64,000 nucleotides of DNA from Dasyornis broadbenti (GCA_013397935.1 VZRN01005166.1:1316899-1380898); one strand, 5' to 3'. Numbered from the stretch's first letter, positions 13,999 through 28,200 are shown. Notes: generated from the letters alone by a model not told the origin. Program-made: numbers and translations.

Positions 13999-15864
13999 AG
14001 GCAAAAGGCATTACTCTGTGATGCTGTTTCCATACACGACCAAATAATTTACTGAGCTCCCATCCACAGCAGTTCTACTACCGGTTCTCTAGGAACAAGA
14101 GCTTCCCTGCCCACACTAACCTGCTGTCTGCTTACCCTGCCCACTTTCAGCCCATTGTATAAGAAGGAACAGCTTCAATAGAAGGGGTTCAACACTCTCT
14201 CTTTTTCATCCAAAACAACATAGCTCAATGCTCCGTACATGTTTCCATACAAGCAACATGGGTTGGAAGCTGCTCAGTCAAAGACGGTAACAGAATAAAT
14301 AAGCTCCCCATATCCTGTTTCATTGCTTTGGTTAGACTGAGCTCTATAGGGCATCTATGAAATCTGCAGAATTACTGGGTCTTGTCAGGATGTGGGTATG
14401 AAACAAACAACTCTGCACAGCTCTGTGGAAAATAAGGTTATTCTGGCACACACAGAAAACTGAGTTGCCCACGAAGCTCAAGCATCTCTGGTAGCAGGGA
14501 GTTTTGAATATTTAAGTCTTTGATACCCAAGACATAATTTAAGATCTCAAAGGTCTCAGTCATTTGCCCAGTAGAGAAAGTCTCATTTCCTCATGGTGCT
14601 GTAAAAGGCCAACAGCAATACCCTGAATCTTAATGACACACTCATAAGTGTGGGTTCTCTGCCTTCCACCAAGTTACTTGAGTAGGCTTTGAGGGTGGAG
14701 GTGATTTTGGGCTAGAAAAACCCATGTTAAAATAGTCTTTATAATGATTTTTCAATTTGTATAATTTGATGCCTTCAAGAAAGATCATTTGAACATACCA
14801 AATATCTTGATGTAACCTGGTAGCAACACCATAACAGATGTTTCACTGAAATTTATAATTAATGCAAGGCTAAACACTTTTAGTTCATATTTTTATGATT
14901 AAATTTTCTCTCCATAACCCCTGCAGTAACTCTTCAGGGGACTGTAAAATTATCTGTATCATATTTTTAGAAAAATATTCCCCCAGCTATTCCTAGGGAA
15001 CAATTTAAATTTCTCTATCCTGGATTTTAGCCTCAACTTTAAAGATTTCTTATCATCATCTGCAGCACAAGCTGCATGCATTTTATACCACTTCTTCAAA
15101 TATAAATCATCTTAAAACTTACCCATAAGAATGTGACCTCTGTATGTTTACCGGACATGAACCCTAGAAAAATTTTTCTCTGTTGGGAAAAGCTTACATT
15201 AGGGAATCACTCCCTTTCTGACAGAACAGAGCAGCAAGTTCATAGCCTTTGTTAATTTGAGACCTCTCTATCCAGAAGAAGTTCTCCTGTGCTGCCCTCT
15301 TGATTGGCCTCAGGGAATTTAGCAGTGAAGAGTCAGGATTTAGCCTCTGCCCCACTAGAAACCACTCATTCCCCCATTTCTGTGGCTTATTTCAGGTACA
15401 GCCTCCACCTGCAGCAGCTTACAAGACTTGCACCGACCTGTCTGAGGAGAAACAGAAAGTAAGGCCAGGGCAAGGGGATGGAGAGAGTGGTTGCAGCCAA
15501 GCTGCCATGCTAAGTCCCATACCCAGCTCCCTTTGCCCACCTGCCCAAGCTGGAGAGATCTCTGTCTTGGCTCCTCACAGCATGAACAGGAGGAAAAGCT
15601 GTTGAATGACATCTCTTTGTTTCCTTATCTTCAGAGTCTGCATTAATGAGATATGCAGATGAGCAAACCAAAGTTAATTATTTTCTGACACAAATTAGGG
15701 GAGATGAATCACTAATTACTAAAGCAACTTTGACATCTCTCTTTGCATGGTTTATGTAAAACAAAGGGGGAAGTGACAGCCACACAAAGCTCTGGTGGTA
15801 CCTGTAATACTCCTAAGGCAGCAGGGGTAGATGTTTCCACAAGTTTGTTTCACAGCCAGCAAAA
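13994..15864. other. Intergenic DNA, possible regulatory block near its 3' end
   Basis: No gene recognised. At 15,640-15,725 there is an AT-rich, non-repetitive block with 'gttaattattttc', 'caaattagg' and 'actaattact' motifs that could be a non-coding regulatory element. Nothing else stands out. Confidence 0.35.
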
Positions 15865-16035
15865 TCATAGAATCATTTGGGTTGGAAGGGACCTTAAATA
15901 TCATCCAGTTCCAAGCCATGGGCGGGGAACCTTTCACTACTGCAGGTAGCTCAAAGCCCCATCCAAACTGGCCTTAAGCCGTTCCAGGGATGAGGCATCG
16001 GCAAAGCCTCTGGGCAACCTGTTGCAGTGTCTTTA
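15865..16035 (-). mobile_element. CR1 LINE fragment running into the assembly gap
   Basis: The reverse-complement CR1 tail 'atcatagaatcatttgggtt' is followed by 'ggaagggaccttaaatatca', 'ccatccaaactggccttaag' and 'ctgggcaacctgttgcagtg'. The copy is cut off by an A-run and then by Ns, so its 5' extent is unknown. Confidence 0.9.
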
Positions 16036-16042
16036 AAAAAAA

Positions 16043-16117
16043 NNNNNNNNNNNNNNNNNNNNNNNNNNNNNNNNNNNNNNNNNNNNNNNNNNNNNNNNNN
16101 NNNNNNNNNNNNNNNNN
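16043..16117. other. Assembly gap (75 N)
   Basis: Run of N between an A-run at the CR1 edge and a 28-base poly(A) tract. True length and content are unknown. Apparent open frames across it are artefacts. Confidence 0.99.
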
Positions 16118-16132
16118 ATCTGTGAAAGTGAA

Positions 16133-16135
<3 letters not shown>

Positions 16136-16163
<28 letters not shown>
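16136..16163. repeat. Poly(A) tract next to the gap
   Basis: About 28 consecutive A residues starting 18 bases after the gap. Homopolymer on both sides probably caused the assembly break. Confidence 0.9.
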
Positions 16164-18689
16164 GTGAGTTTCCCATCCCATACGTGCACAAAGTATCTGG
16201 AGGAGCTGATATTAGCCATAATGGGCAGGAATCCACTCGCTCACATTTCATCTGCCTGAAGGCTCAGTATGGCATTCACCCAGATTCTTGGTACAGTTTC
16301 TGATAGAAATTACATAAGTGAGATTACCAGTTATTTCCCTTTCTTAATTACAAAGGCAGCTTAAGATCCTGTCATTGTTTAAATAACTGTTTGACATGGA
16401 AGTCAAGCAGACAGCTCCCATTCTAGATGCTTCCCTTTGCACATTTCCCCCTGGGCTTTTCTAATCACTCTAACAAATGGCTTTAAAAATATGGATTAAG
16501 TGCTCTTACAAAAAAATGATTGGGTTTTGTGGAAGGAAAAGAGCCACATGCAAATTTTGCTTTTCGTCTTGTCTCCTGGCTCTAGAAGACATGGATGAAC
16601 TATACCCACTGTGAAAAAAACCCTATTCTTAAACCTGTAAGACTCTATTTATATTAATAAATTAAGCCAGAGGCATAGGCCTGGCCACTGGATTTTCTAT
16701 AGTGGCTACATCATTAGAGTAATCCATGGCACAATTTTGTCCCAGGCCAACTAGCACTTTCCTACACAAGCCTCAGGTACAGTTTGGGGGTTAATGTAAA
16801 CTAGATATTTTTGGAGTTAATACAAGCCAGGGATCAATCAATATACACACAACATTTTTCAGAAGTTAAAGAGCTCCATAGTGTGGTAATGGCCAGATGA
16901 GGCTAATTGGCTTCAGGGCCAAAAAAAGGCACCAGGTTTTGCCAAGTTTACCACTGGAAGTATAACTGCAGTATATCAACAGCCTAAAGCAATGAAGCCA
17001 AAAGATTCATATTTTCTCCTTAACCATTCAGCTGTAATTGCATTGAACTTAATCCATTTGGTGATAAAAGGAGGAAAACTGGCATTGCACATTTAAGGCT
17101 AAAAACATAACACAAAACTAACCACAAATTGTGAAAATCCTTTGTGAAATCGAGACTCCGGATTTTGTGCTCACTGTTGGTGTCACTGTTTTCATACGCA
17201 GCAGTGTAAGGCAAAGCCTAGGGGCTTTTGAGGGGTTTAACTGAAACAATCTGAGCAGGTTACCATGATAGCAAAGAGCTGGGGTGTAATGCCAGAGCTG
17301 CGCAGGCTCAGAGATTCGATCACAAGTTCTAACAAGAGTGATACTTGCTCAGATTATACTGTGCCTCCTGATAAAGTATACTTGCACACTGACCTTTCAC
17401 TAATCACATTGCCACGTATGGTCAGCTGGTGTGATCACACTGCTTCTCATGAGGCACCTCCAGAGGCTAAGGACATAAATTTGAAGTTTAGATGGTATAA
17501 GACAGGTCTTTAAATCCATCCAATCTGTCTACTGTATTGCTGCCTTCTCAGTATGTTTTCAAAATCTTTAGCAATGCAAGAGCTGTGAAAAACAGGCTTT
17601 TGCTCGGTGTACTGGAGCCACCCTAGCCCAAGCAGAGTAGATCTTGTGACACCTAAAATCAGAGTCTTTCCTCCTCTGCCCTGTTGAAGGACAATATATT
17701 GGTGGCGACTTACCTGAGAGCCCAACGTAGTAACTGCAAAGTTCCATGAAGCCCAAAGGTGAATATGTGCCAATAAACACAAAATCAGCATTTTGTGAAC
17801 AACTGTGATATGCAGGTCTCAAGTAGTGAAATGTTCTGTAAGTTTCCTACAAGACCGTGCTTCCATCACTATTGGGAAAAGTCAGTAAAGTCTTTGCACC
17901 TCACCCAAGTAACTCTCGTAAGCAACAAAGAATATTGTGGTACTAAACCTTCACATTTCACAATAGGAATACAGACCAGTTTTGATTGTTCCATGTACAT
18001 GAACCTTCAACTACTCAGTGTTGAGTCCTCCTCCTGAATCTCTTAGCATCCATACAGGACCCTGTTCATTAAACAAATGTCCTTCAAGAAGCCACTTGTT
18101 CTAACTTTAGCAATGTATCAAGGACATTCCCCTTCATTACCACATTATCAACCTCCTAAATTAACAAAGTTAATCCTATTTCCAAGTCATAGACAGAGCT
18201 GACAGGAGAATTTATGGGGTTTAATTTAAAATATTGCCTTGTTCCCTGCAATCAAGTTTATTTCTCTAAGCTGGATGAGAAGAAATATGTCTTACTCTGC
18301 AACATCCATTTCTGTTGTACCTGGTGACACTGCACTAGCATTTGCCTCATTAAATGGGATGTCCCTACATGACACTGATGATGTTAAGATTTGGAACAGA
18401 AACTTTAGGATCAGTCTTGGTAGAGAAAGAAGATAAATGTCTGGATGCGGATGCACCATAATGCATGGAAGAAGTGGGGTGTAAGAATGGCATGTGTTGG
18501 CACCTAGATTAGCTCATCATCAAGTTCATAGCATATCTACCAACAGTTTCTGCATGTCTCACACCCAAGCTGGGTTAAAAAAGGAGAGCCTAAAATAAAG
18601 AACATCCTACATCAAGACTAAAACAAAGATTCAAGACATTACAACATGATGGTATAAGGAACAGGAAATTCCATTTAAACATAAAAAAC
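16164..18689. other. Intergenic DNA, nothing recognised
   Basis: AT-rich sequence with short open frames only. I see no coding family, RNA gene or interspersed repeat here. Confidence 0.45.
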
Positions 18690-18868
18690 TTTTTACCTGA
18701 AGGAGTGGTCAAAAATGGTGGTTGTGGAGTCTTCATTCTCAGAAATATTCAAAACCACACCTGGCATGGCCTTAAGCAAACTGTTTTGGTTAACCCTGCT
18801 TTGAGCAGGAGTATTAAACTAGATAATCTTCAGAAGTTCCTTCCAACCTCCACCATTTTGTGATTCTA
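18690..18868 (+). mobile_element. CR1 LINE 3'-end fragment, diverged
   Basis: Plus-oriented and diverged. It aligns by eye to the CR1 3' UTR in the order: hydrolysed 'ggtggttgtggagtc', 'attcaaaaccacacctggca', 'tattaaactagataatcttc', 'gttccttccaacctccacca' and the terminal 'tttgtgattcta'. Confidence 0.75.
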
Positions 18869-21800
18869 ACAGGGCTGGATCCTTAAAACATCTTCGTAAG
18901 GAGACAAATAACCATGAGCAAATTCTCTGAGTGAGATGCAGTGGGACAGTGACACAAGAGATCAAGGTCACCATCAGCTTCTGTGGGTACAAAAATGCTT
19001 ATCCAAAACTATCAAATGGTCATCAAACTATCCAGAACCCAGGAAATTTGAGAGTACTTAGTAATCAGTCCTTTATACATTTTTCCTCCACAATGCATAT
19101 GACCAGACTACCTTCCCCACCTGATCAACTCGATCATCTCAGATGCCTGAATGGTGGGCGTGTGACTTGGACATGCATGTCTTAGTGCTTGAGATCATGC
19201 AGGTATGAGGATGGGAGAAAATTAAATAACCTTTCCCTCTTTATATTATAAAGACTTTGAGCTTTATAATATAGCTTCTACAATGGTGCAGCATTATTTC
19301 CTACAATGATGTGATGCAATATGTGGCAGAGTCAGCTTTTTCTTCTACAGAAGCACTGTAAAATTCAGTGCACAAAATTTAATGTAACATTTCCTCAGAT
19401 GGGACAAATTAATACTGACCCAACCCTTGACCTTTGTTCATTTTTAAAGTGCAGCTATCTGCTTGTCTAAAAGATATAGGCTAGTTCAGATAGGGGAAGC
19501 TCAAGCACCTTTGTTTTAACCCAGATCACCCCAGACTATCAGAATGGACCCTTCTTGCCCTAGAGTTTACAGCTACATTAACTTATGAGTACTCAGTTAA
19601 AAAATACAACACGTTATGTCTAATTTTGCACATACAATTTTCAATGTTAATGTTAGCAAACAATGCAAATAGTCATGTTAATGCAGTACTCCAACTAATC
19701 TTATTTCTGTTAGCTTCCATCAAAATCATAAGGACTGTAAGACTCACTTCTGTTCAACTCTTTTTAGTCTTCTCCTCCCTTGATCTCCAACCTCCAGCAC
19801 ATCACACTTTTATGAACAGACTGTTTTGACAGTACCAAGAGTACAATGATGAAATATGCTGCATGTCAAAGGCAAGCAGCACCATCTGCCAGCTCTTTTG
19901 GAGCACTGCAAGGAGCAGCAGGTTTACACCAAACTTGGGCAGTCCTGCAGTAGAAGTGTTGAAAAAAGGAAAGGTGATATTCCTCACACACTCCCCAATA
20001 GTCCAAATAGAGTTCTAGAATAAAGATATCTGTTATGTGCCATTGACTCAGTCCATGACTCCAACTACTCAAGATGTTTTGAAATACACCAAACTACAAC
20101 ATATTTTTCTGAACATTTTGATTTGTTGCAATAAAAAAGCATTCAAAGTTATATGTTAGGTTAATTTAAAGGCTTTGGGGGGAAAGTTCTAAGGTCCAAG
20201 ATGGATATCTAGCAAAAGAGACCTGACCAAAGGCATTTATAGACTGTCTCTAGTCCACCTGTTTCTATTCTTTCACTTCCTCCATTTGCTCAGACATATT
20301 CCCTCCAGATGTGTGAGTATCTGAATGAGCATGTCTCCCTGCACAGAGACAATCGGCTAGAGACTTTCCTAATATTCTTTTTTAAGAAACTTTTGGGAAA
20401 CAATGCTTTTTCTGGTAGTATAAAAGCAGGTTAGTTATGAAAACAGCCTCCTCCTCTAAGGAGAAGTTGATCCAAGCCATTCTCCCTGATAAAAGAAAAA
20501 AAGATTTAAAAAGTAAGAACAAGATAGTTCTCCAGACCTCTAGCTTCCAAAGAATAAACATCTGCCACAGCTCTGATCTCCTAGAAATACCCCTTCCTCA
20601 GACTGCTCCTCTGTACAACGGTGGGAATTAGTTTTCTGATGGAAAACATGTTTTAATTAGTGACAATAGCAGACTGAGTGGGGGAAAAGGAAGATAAGTT
20701 AGTCTGCAGATTTGCAAATTCTGGCACAGAAAACATGTGGCACAACAAGAACTAAAATCCAACAGGATCCAAACATTAACACGAGGCAAACACATGCCTT
20801 TTCAGATGCTTAATACAGTCTTCACATACTTCCAGAACCCATCAGCTGAGTCCAGACAGAGTACCAGCTGATGTCTGGAGATAAGGTGTTTTGATTTCTA
20901 GCTTGTCACTCATTTGTCACTCAAATGAAAAATTGCAGAACTTACAAGATGACTAAACCAATATTTGAAAAATAAAGGGCATCGCTCCAGAGGAAGCTGG
21001 TATTCCACAAGTTAAACCAACAAGTAAAGGCAGAGGATCAGCATTGAGTTAGTACCCCAGCTGGTTCTAGTCATATAGTATACATCAAGCTTTTGAAATA
21101 CTAAATAAAACAGAGTAGCAAAAAATCTAGGATGACCAGCTTCTGGCTTATCACACAACCTGCCTGGCCAGGCTGGCCGGTGACAAGATAAAGGGACCCT
21201 TATGGCTTTCATGGTGATTCTGTGTTCTGTTGCAAGCTTGCTCTTGCTCAATCTCTCTTTCCATGGGAATTCTGCAAATTGCAATGTTATTAACACACAA
21301 TTTACTATATTTAAATGTTTTTATACAGGAAGGACTCAAGTGAAACTGGCTGTTGCTACATTTTAGCATCTTCCCTGATAAATTCTGTATCTGTCACATC
21401 GTGTCTTTGTCACATGCATGGAGCTGTCATACAGACGTGCCTGCACTGTAACCCTCACCATCCGTATACTCATAAAAATGAGCATGTGGCAAACAAGGCT
21501 AAATGCAAATTGGAATGTATAGGAGAAAGTCACAAGACTCTTGACATGAAAAAAGCAATTCTTTTTCTGTTTTCCAATGTATAACATACATAGTCTCATC
21601 TTCTTGATACTCATTAACTTGATAATGACTAACCCACACTATTTGCTTCTGGGGTTTTATTTATTTTGCAAGTTCACTAAGTTTTACAAATTCTCTGAAA
21701 CTCAACACACGTGCGCATTCACACAAGTCTACTACAAATTCTTCTTGTCAAAGATCCACCAACTAAAGTGAATTAGAGATGCTGATTTCATCCCCATATC

Positions 21801-24800
21801 TAAGTGGTCTCTGGCTAATGTGTCAGCCTAGTGTTGGGTCCTAAGACACTGAGACATCCCAGAGATGCAGCTGGGGTGGAGCTGGAAGGGGGCTGCCAAA
21901 GAAAACCTGGAGCTGCGGAAAGGTCTACCCCATGGGGACTGTACAGTTGGAGGAAAGGCTTGCGTACCTTGTCTAGGGTCCAGCCAAGGATTACAGTTTG
22001 GAGTAACTGTAATCCCTGTACAGAGACAAGAGATAAACTCAAATCTACAGCTGTTAAAAGGCTGGAAGGTGTCTTTCCAAGGAAATTAAAGGCTCATCCC
22101 AGAAGCCACTTTGGAAGAGTGCCATCAGCCCTGGTCCTGGAGCACTGGGCTTTCTCTCAACCCAACACTGAAGTAAAGCAGTGGCATTACCAGAGCCCAT
22201 ATCCAAAGGATTCTGATTGGGAAGGATCTCTGGCCTATGGCTTAGCTTATTGTTTGGGTCAGGACTAGATCTGAGAGCCACAGACCACAGTAGGAGCAGG
22301 GCTGGAAGATGACAGAAAGGACTGTAAAAATTATCTTCTTTGGACATGGTGTAACTGGGAGAAGGCTGGGGCAACTCTGTCCAAGGGACACTCTAGGATC
22401 AGGCTTAGAGTCAGGATAAGAGAAAATGCCAGCACAAAACTCCAGCTCTAGGGAGACAGGAAAGTATATTCCAAAGCAAACTACGGGCTAATGCCCTAAA
22501 TCTTCTCTAAGGAATATTTAGCCCAGAGGAAGCTCTTAGCTTAGGGGTAGTGTTGTTTATTCTCACCAGAACTTTCTAAACCTCACTAATTTTTTTTTAT
22601 GTTATAGTGATTAAAGAGGTTGCATACAATAGCACTGGTAACATTACTAGGAGACAATGTCCCAAAGGAGGTGACATGAAGCAATGTTGATTAGGTGACA
22701 ATTTGTTACAACATAGTAGAAAGTGTCATCTCTAGGGGATTTTGTTTTAACAATGTTTAGGTGCATTACAAAGCTCTTGTGTGTTTGTGTCCCTATTCAG
22801 CAGCCCTGAATGCAGGTTTTACTGACTGTTCCCAGGCTCACAGTCTTAGGCAAGTGGCAACTCAGGCTGAGCACTTAGTAAGAGGAGCTTATAGAAAAAT
22901 ATTGCAAACTTCTCATAGAGTAATGGCCAATGTTGTTTTCTGTTGTATAAGAACTAGTCCAGCTAGCATTACCTCAGTGACAAATAACCTTCCCTGCTGT
23001 CTTCTCTGTCAGTGTTGTCATAAGCCTCTGTTGCACTATATATACACAAAGCCACTCACACACATCTCCAAATGTTCTGCTGAGATCCCCATGAGCTAAT
23101 GGCATAAGAGCTGCCACTGAAAGGAACATCCTGTGCTCAGATCTGTGAAGGGCACATAGTCTTTCACAGAGAAAAGGCACAGTGGCATCTAGTGGTTATC
23201 AATGCATTAGCTGACACCTGGCAACAATAATTCTTGATTCATTAGGGCTATGCCCTGCACCGGTGGTGAAACAGGGGAGTATAAAAACTGTAGGGCTATA
23301 AAAGCTAAACTATAAACTATAAAATACAGAAGCTAAAGGGCAGGGGAGACCAGAGATCTGTCCTTCTGCCTCCCTCTCCACTGCAGAGAAACCCCCCAGC
23401 ATGAGGGGTTGGCCATTCTCAGTAGCTCTTCCAACAAACCTCTTTCATGAACTCATCCTTAATTTCTTCCCACTTTTCTTTCACCTGCTTCCCATACTCC
23501 ACAAAAAAACTTCCTTGATCAAATAGATATTTGTACTTTACAGGTATTTGTCATCTATTTTCATTGTTTACTCATTACCTAGGAAATAGGTCATTCCAGC
23601 TCTTTCTAAACCTCTGTCACCTTGATGCCCTTCTCTAAACTAATTTCAATAGATAGTTAGGATTTTTTTTAGCAAAGCAGTTCCAATTTTTTTCACAGTG
23701 CAAATAAAGACAAGCTTATATATTACTCAGCTAATGAGGGAACTTTTGTCATCTGTTAGCAACTCAGGCTAAGAAACTACAGAAAAGCAAACAAGGTTGG
23801 TGGTAACTGCCCTACACAAGCTTTTTTGCAATCACATCCCCAAAATAATCAATTCCTTAATGAAAGCTAGATAAGCATTTGAAAAAATAAAACAGCCGTA
23901 TGAAATCAGGCCAAGGAATCACCCAGACTGTACCTGGGAAGAAAAATATTGCCTGCCATAGTGTACAAGTACTCTGGTGCAGTGCACTGCCATCCCAGAC
24001 TGACCAAGCTGGAAGGAGAGGAGCAGGACAAGGCTACAGAATGCCATCCCATCAGCAAGCACCCACAGGGATGCAGGTACCACTAGAGCTGGCTGGATGT
24101 GCATGCTCCCCATTCCAAACAGACTTCCTTCTACCAACCTGACACAAACAAACTAGTAGAGATCTACAACACCTAATAAATATACCCCTTCACTGCCACA
24201 CTTGGTAATTTTCCCTTCTTTTTACAGTTTCCCTTGGTGTACATACACTGCTGTACTTTTCAACTCCCTCAATATCTGCTCTCTCAGTCTTGTTCCACAA
24301 CTCTTCTCCAATATCCTTTAAAATCAACACTTCTGAAAGCTTCACTAAAATACAGGCAAAGCCAGGCTGGCCTTATATGATTGGAGTGTTTATTGGAGTT
24401 TAAGGCAAACTTTTCTGTTCAGGGGTAAAAGAGAACTAGTACAGCCCAGAGCAGATAAAGGAGGAAGGTTTCCATATTCAGTGACTTAAGTAAGGCAAGA
24501 CACCAAGAGGGGAAGCTGAGGTGGACTCGTAAGCTATACAGGAGATATCTGGAAACACTGAATTCTGCAAAAATACATATGCAAGATCATACAGCCTTTC
24601 GGGAACACCTAGAAGTCATTTGACTGGTTTTAAACTTATTTACAGTCCCTCTACTACAATCTGACAGAAATATTAGGTCTGTGGTGTTGGCTCTTAGATT
24701 TTCAATGGGCTGATGCTGTGACTTTCTTGAGCAAAGATGTTAAGTGGCCATACAGATGCTGCAAACACAAGCAGTACTTGTCTAGCAGAATTACAGTGAT

Positions 24801-25000
24801 TCGACGAGTAGAACTACACAGAGCTATTAAGCCTGAGTGGTAAAAGCTGACATCAGCAGAAAGCCTTGCACAGAAATAGTTTGTCATGCAAAAAAAGCAT
24901 TAACTACGTAGCAATGCTGTGTTCACTGTACAGGACAGATGGCAGAGATGGGCCTTCTGAGATTTAGTCAGGATCACTAGAGGTGATTTTCAGAGCCAAA
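18869..25000. other. Intergenic DNA with one possible degenerate tandem repeat
   Basis: No gene recognised. A GC-richer island at about 21,835-22,500 contains partly similar segments spaced at roughly 190-400 bp (see findings). The rest is ordinary AT-rich intergenic DNA. Confidence 0.4.
21835..22500. repeat. Possible degenerate tandem repeat, about 190-200 bp period
   Basis: Similar phrases recur: 'gggctgccaaagaaaacctg' near 21,890, 'gtctttccaaggaaattaaa' near 22,070 and 'gtatattccaaagcaaacta' near 22,465. The last two are each followed by a GGCT and a similar flank. The spacing is about 185 and 395 bases. The block is GC-richer than its surroundings and carries a 145-codon open frame with no family resemblance. 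Evidence is by eye only. Confidence 0.25.
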
Positions 25001-25029
25001 GTTAAGTCTGGGTGCTCAGGGTCATATTC

Positions 25030-25190
25030 AGAGTTTTAACATCTCTAGGAATGAAGGTTCCAAAATCTGTGTGCCAATGTTCAGTTACTCTCAAAGTGAA
25101 AGAAGTTTTCCCATCATGTAACCAGAATTTCCCTTGTTGGAATTTTCCTTGGTTGAAACATTTCCCCTGGTTCTTTCTTAAGACATAGTA
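25030..25190 (-). mobile_element. Old CR1-like fragment (tentative)
   Basis: Sequence such as 'ctaggaatgaaggttccaaa', 'gtgccaatgttcagttactc' and 'aaagtgaaagaagttttccc' matches, with many changes, the reverse complement of the CR1 3' UTR (the 'first dot-matrix' phrases about failing to meet with the lead bases are absent). It lacks a clear terminal repeat. Confidence 0.45.
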
Positions 25191-25249
25191 GGAACTCAAG
25201 CTGAGGAGGCTCTGAGGAGGCTCTCCTCACCAAGGAAAACAATCTGTGC

Positions 25250-28200
25250 TCACAGGCATTCCAAGTGACTTCCAAGGCTTTACTATACATACAGCAGGTC
25301 AGATTATACGTCATACATTCAAGTCAAATCTACTTTTCTTAATGAAAGACAGCTATTCTTACTTTATTACAACAGATTTTTCTCCTTGGCACAAACAGTC
25401 AAATAAAACAAGGCAGCTATTAAACTGAAAAATGACAAGACACTTATTGGACTTCCATAACATTAAGTATCCACTATACTTGTCTTTTCTTGACAACTCC
25501 AAAGTGACCTCCAAACTGACAGATAGTGCGGCCTGCCATACAACTACACATGATCTAGTCCGGCCTGAGACTCATGAAGAGACTGTATTTTCATGTTTAG
25601 AACAGAAATGAGGCTCAGCTGGAGACATTCCTAAAGGACTGTGGACTGCAATACAGTCCCCTGCACCAAGCATCATGTTACTTCCTGAAAATCTCATTGG
25701 TTTAGTTGAAATGGTTTTGTGTAATTTTTTCATTTAATGCAGAATATTCTGATATATCTGCCAGAAGAGGCTAAAGATTTTATTTAGCTGCTGGAAATGA
25801 TGTTTCTGGGCCGCCAAGCCTTGTTAGATACTTCAAACTAGAAGGTTTGAGACTTGCTGTGCTTGCAAGTTGCTTGGTCAAGTTGAAGAAAACAGGGAAA
25901 TGGACCCAGAAACAACTCTTTTTTTGTTTTTTTTTTTAGCACAAGAAAAATTCATTTTTTCATTCTGTTCCTATTCTCTCTTTGGAACTGCAAGCACAGG
26001 AAGCATTGCTATTATGTACTATTTAGCACAAATTTTGGGAACCCTCTGTCATGTATCTACTGAATTTAAAAAGTTTTCATGCTTCTAAACTGGATGTTTG
26101 TGCTTGTACCCTCTCTGATATTCTGGTATCTGAGACATCTCCTCCTGCATCATCCATTCTCTTGCTGCTCATAAGTTCCAATCAGCACAGAGGCATCCTC
26201 AATAAACCAGATCCTTACTGACTGTTTTCCTTTTGCCACTGAAATCTGAGAGTTTAGCCTATGGTAACTTAAGCTACTAAAAGTCAGAACTATTGGGGTT
26301 CTGCCAGACTCTTTCCTCTGAACCTGCCCCTTCCCTTGTGCAGATGTTCCAGGGAACTGAGATAGATGAAAATTATCTGCTGAATATAAAGCCATGAGCT
26401 GTCAGCTGGGTGTCCCCACATTCCTGCTGTCACTGCTTCCAGCAGCACCAGAATGAAATGGGGCCAGACTAGTAACACCTCCATCAGCAATGGCCACTCC
26501 TCCCAAACTTCTTCACAGGCAACAGTAGAACTGATCTGGCAGCTATTAATATTAGAAGTACTAAAAAAGTTGTACTTGCTGCTGTTTTAAAGGAGTAGGT
26601 GCATCCTCAGATCCCAGGAGAACAGAGGCTTCACAGTTCAAGGGAGGGACCCCTAACAGATACCCTGCATTAAACAATATTCTAGAAAATGCCACTAGAA
26701 ATCCTTGTGATGCATCTTGCAATCTCGCTGTCTCATGTGGCCCAGATAAATGGCAAGTGACTTGCTGCGCCAGGGTGTGACATTGTTACCTATCTCCTTT
26801 GCTATCAGGATATAACCTAAGAAAGGAGACATCTGGAAAATGTGATACCTTCTGTTGTCATGCATAAAGAAAAAATCTCATACTGCTGCAGTCCATGCTG
26901 TGGCTGTATGATCAGGTCAGACTGGGTGCCTCTAAAACTACTGGGTTTTCAATGCCATTTTGAGAGTCCAGAAGTGATGACAAAATGGCTGTGAAAGAGG
27001 CTAATCCCAAATAAATTATGATACAAAGAAGTGGAATGACAGGTCCCCTTGGGAACCTGAATGACCATGACAGTAAAGAATTGGGAGAGAAAGGCCCAGA
27101 TTTGAACAGGTGAATGCTCCATTTAAATAACAGAAGAGGACAGATGGCTGATTCCAGCCTTTTGGTAACTACAGGTGACTAAAATTAAATGCATTTTAAT
27201 AACACAAATTAAAAATATGCCTTCAGGCAATGTTTGTTTTACGGGGAACTGCACCACAGAAACATTCAGCCCCATCTCAGTTCGGAAGTCAGAAAGCAAC
27301 CAGGACTTGTAAAGCCAGAATGCCTCTGTGATACACTCCTTAAACTCATCTGCCAAGGCAGGAACCAGGCAAGATCCCTGTAATACAAGATTATTTCTCA
27401 CATTTATAACATTGATTATCTCAGTGTCCTGTACAAGTGTTCTTTAAACACTGCATTTCCTTTCTCTGGTAACCAATTTCAGGTTTGATATCAGCTGGCT
27501 CCCCTGCACACATTCATGGGATGTCACAGGTTCACACATGGAACGATGTCTGCTCAGTCAGCCAGCCGACCTCGAAAATCTGCGAAGTCCCTTCTAATCC
27601 TGTCCCTGCAAATATCTACATATCTTTAAATGTAGGCTCAATAACTTGTCCCATTAACCTCTGCAGACAAAGTATCGTTCCACTATTCCCCTTTGTATGT
27701 AGCCATGAGTTACATGAGACTTTTTGCCACTAAAACATCAAAGTTCATGCTGCAATGGAGAAATGGCATCTAAATCTCTGTCGAGACTCCATTCAAACAG
27801 TCTGTTTCCCTGAGATAGTGTAAGTCCCATGCGAGCTCATTACAACCCTTAATGCATTCTGTCTGAAGGCAGCTCATTTATCACACAGCCTGCATCACTT
27901 CCCTGTTTTCATTGTTATTTATCATTCGACTAATATTTGTCATGGTGCAGGTTTTATCGGCACTATCTTATGTGTATTTCCATAACACACATGAAAACGT
28001 TGAACTGTTCCTGTGGGACCGTTTCCTGCAGAAACTCACCAGGAATTTGATGAGCCAGTAAAGACCTCCTAAAAGGTCCTTATTCGGCAATAAGTACTTT
28101 AACAAGTTTCTCGGTGCTATAGGAATGTTAAACATAGCCATTCAACTTACTGTGGCAGACACCCGTGAAAAAGAAATCACACTTATCACTATGTAGAGCC

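Noticed and set aside
15951..16259. Open frames running through the N gap
   Set aside because: They exist only because Ns were translated as X and poly(A) as Phe or Lys runs.
21831..22268. 145-codon plus-strand open frame
   Set aside because: No recognisable domain; overlaps frames on both strands in a block that looks like degenerate repeat.
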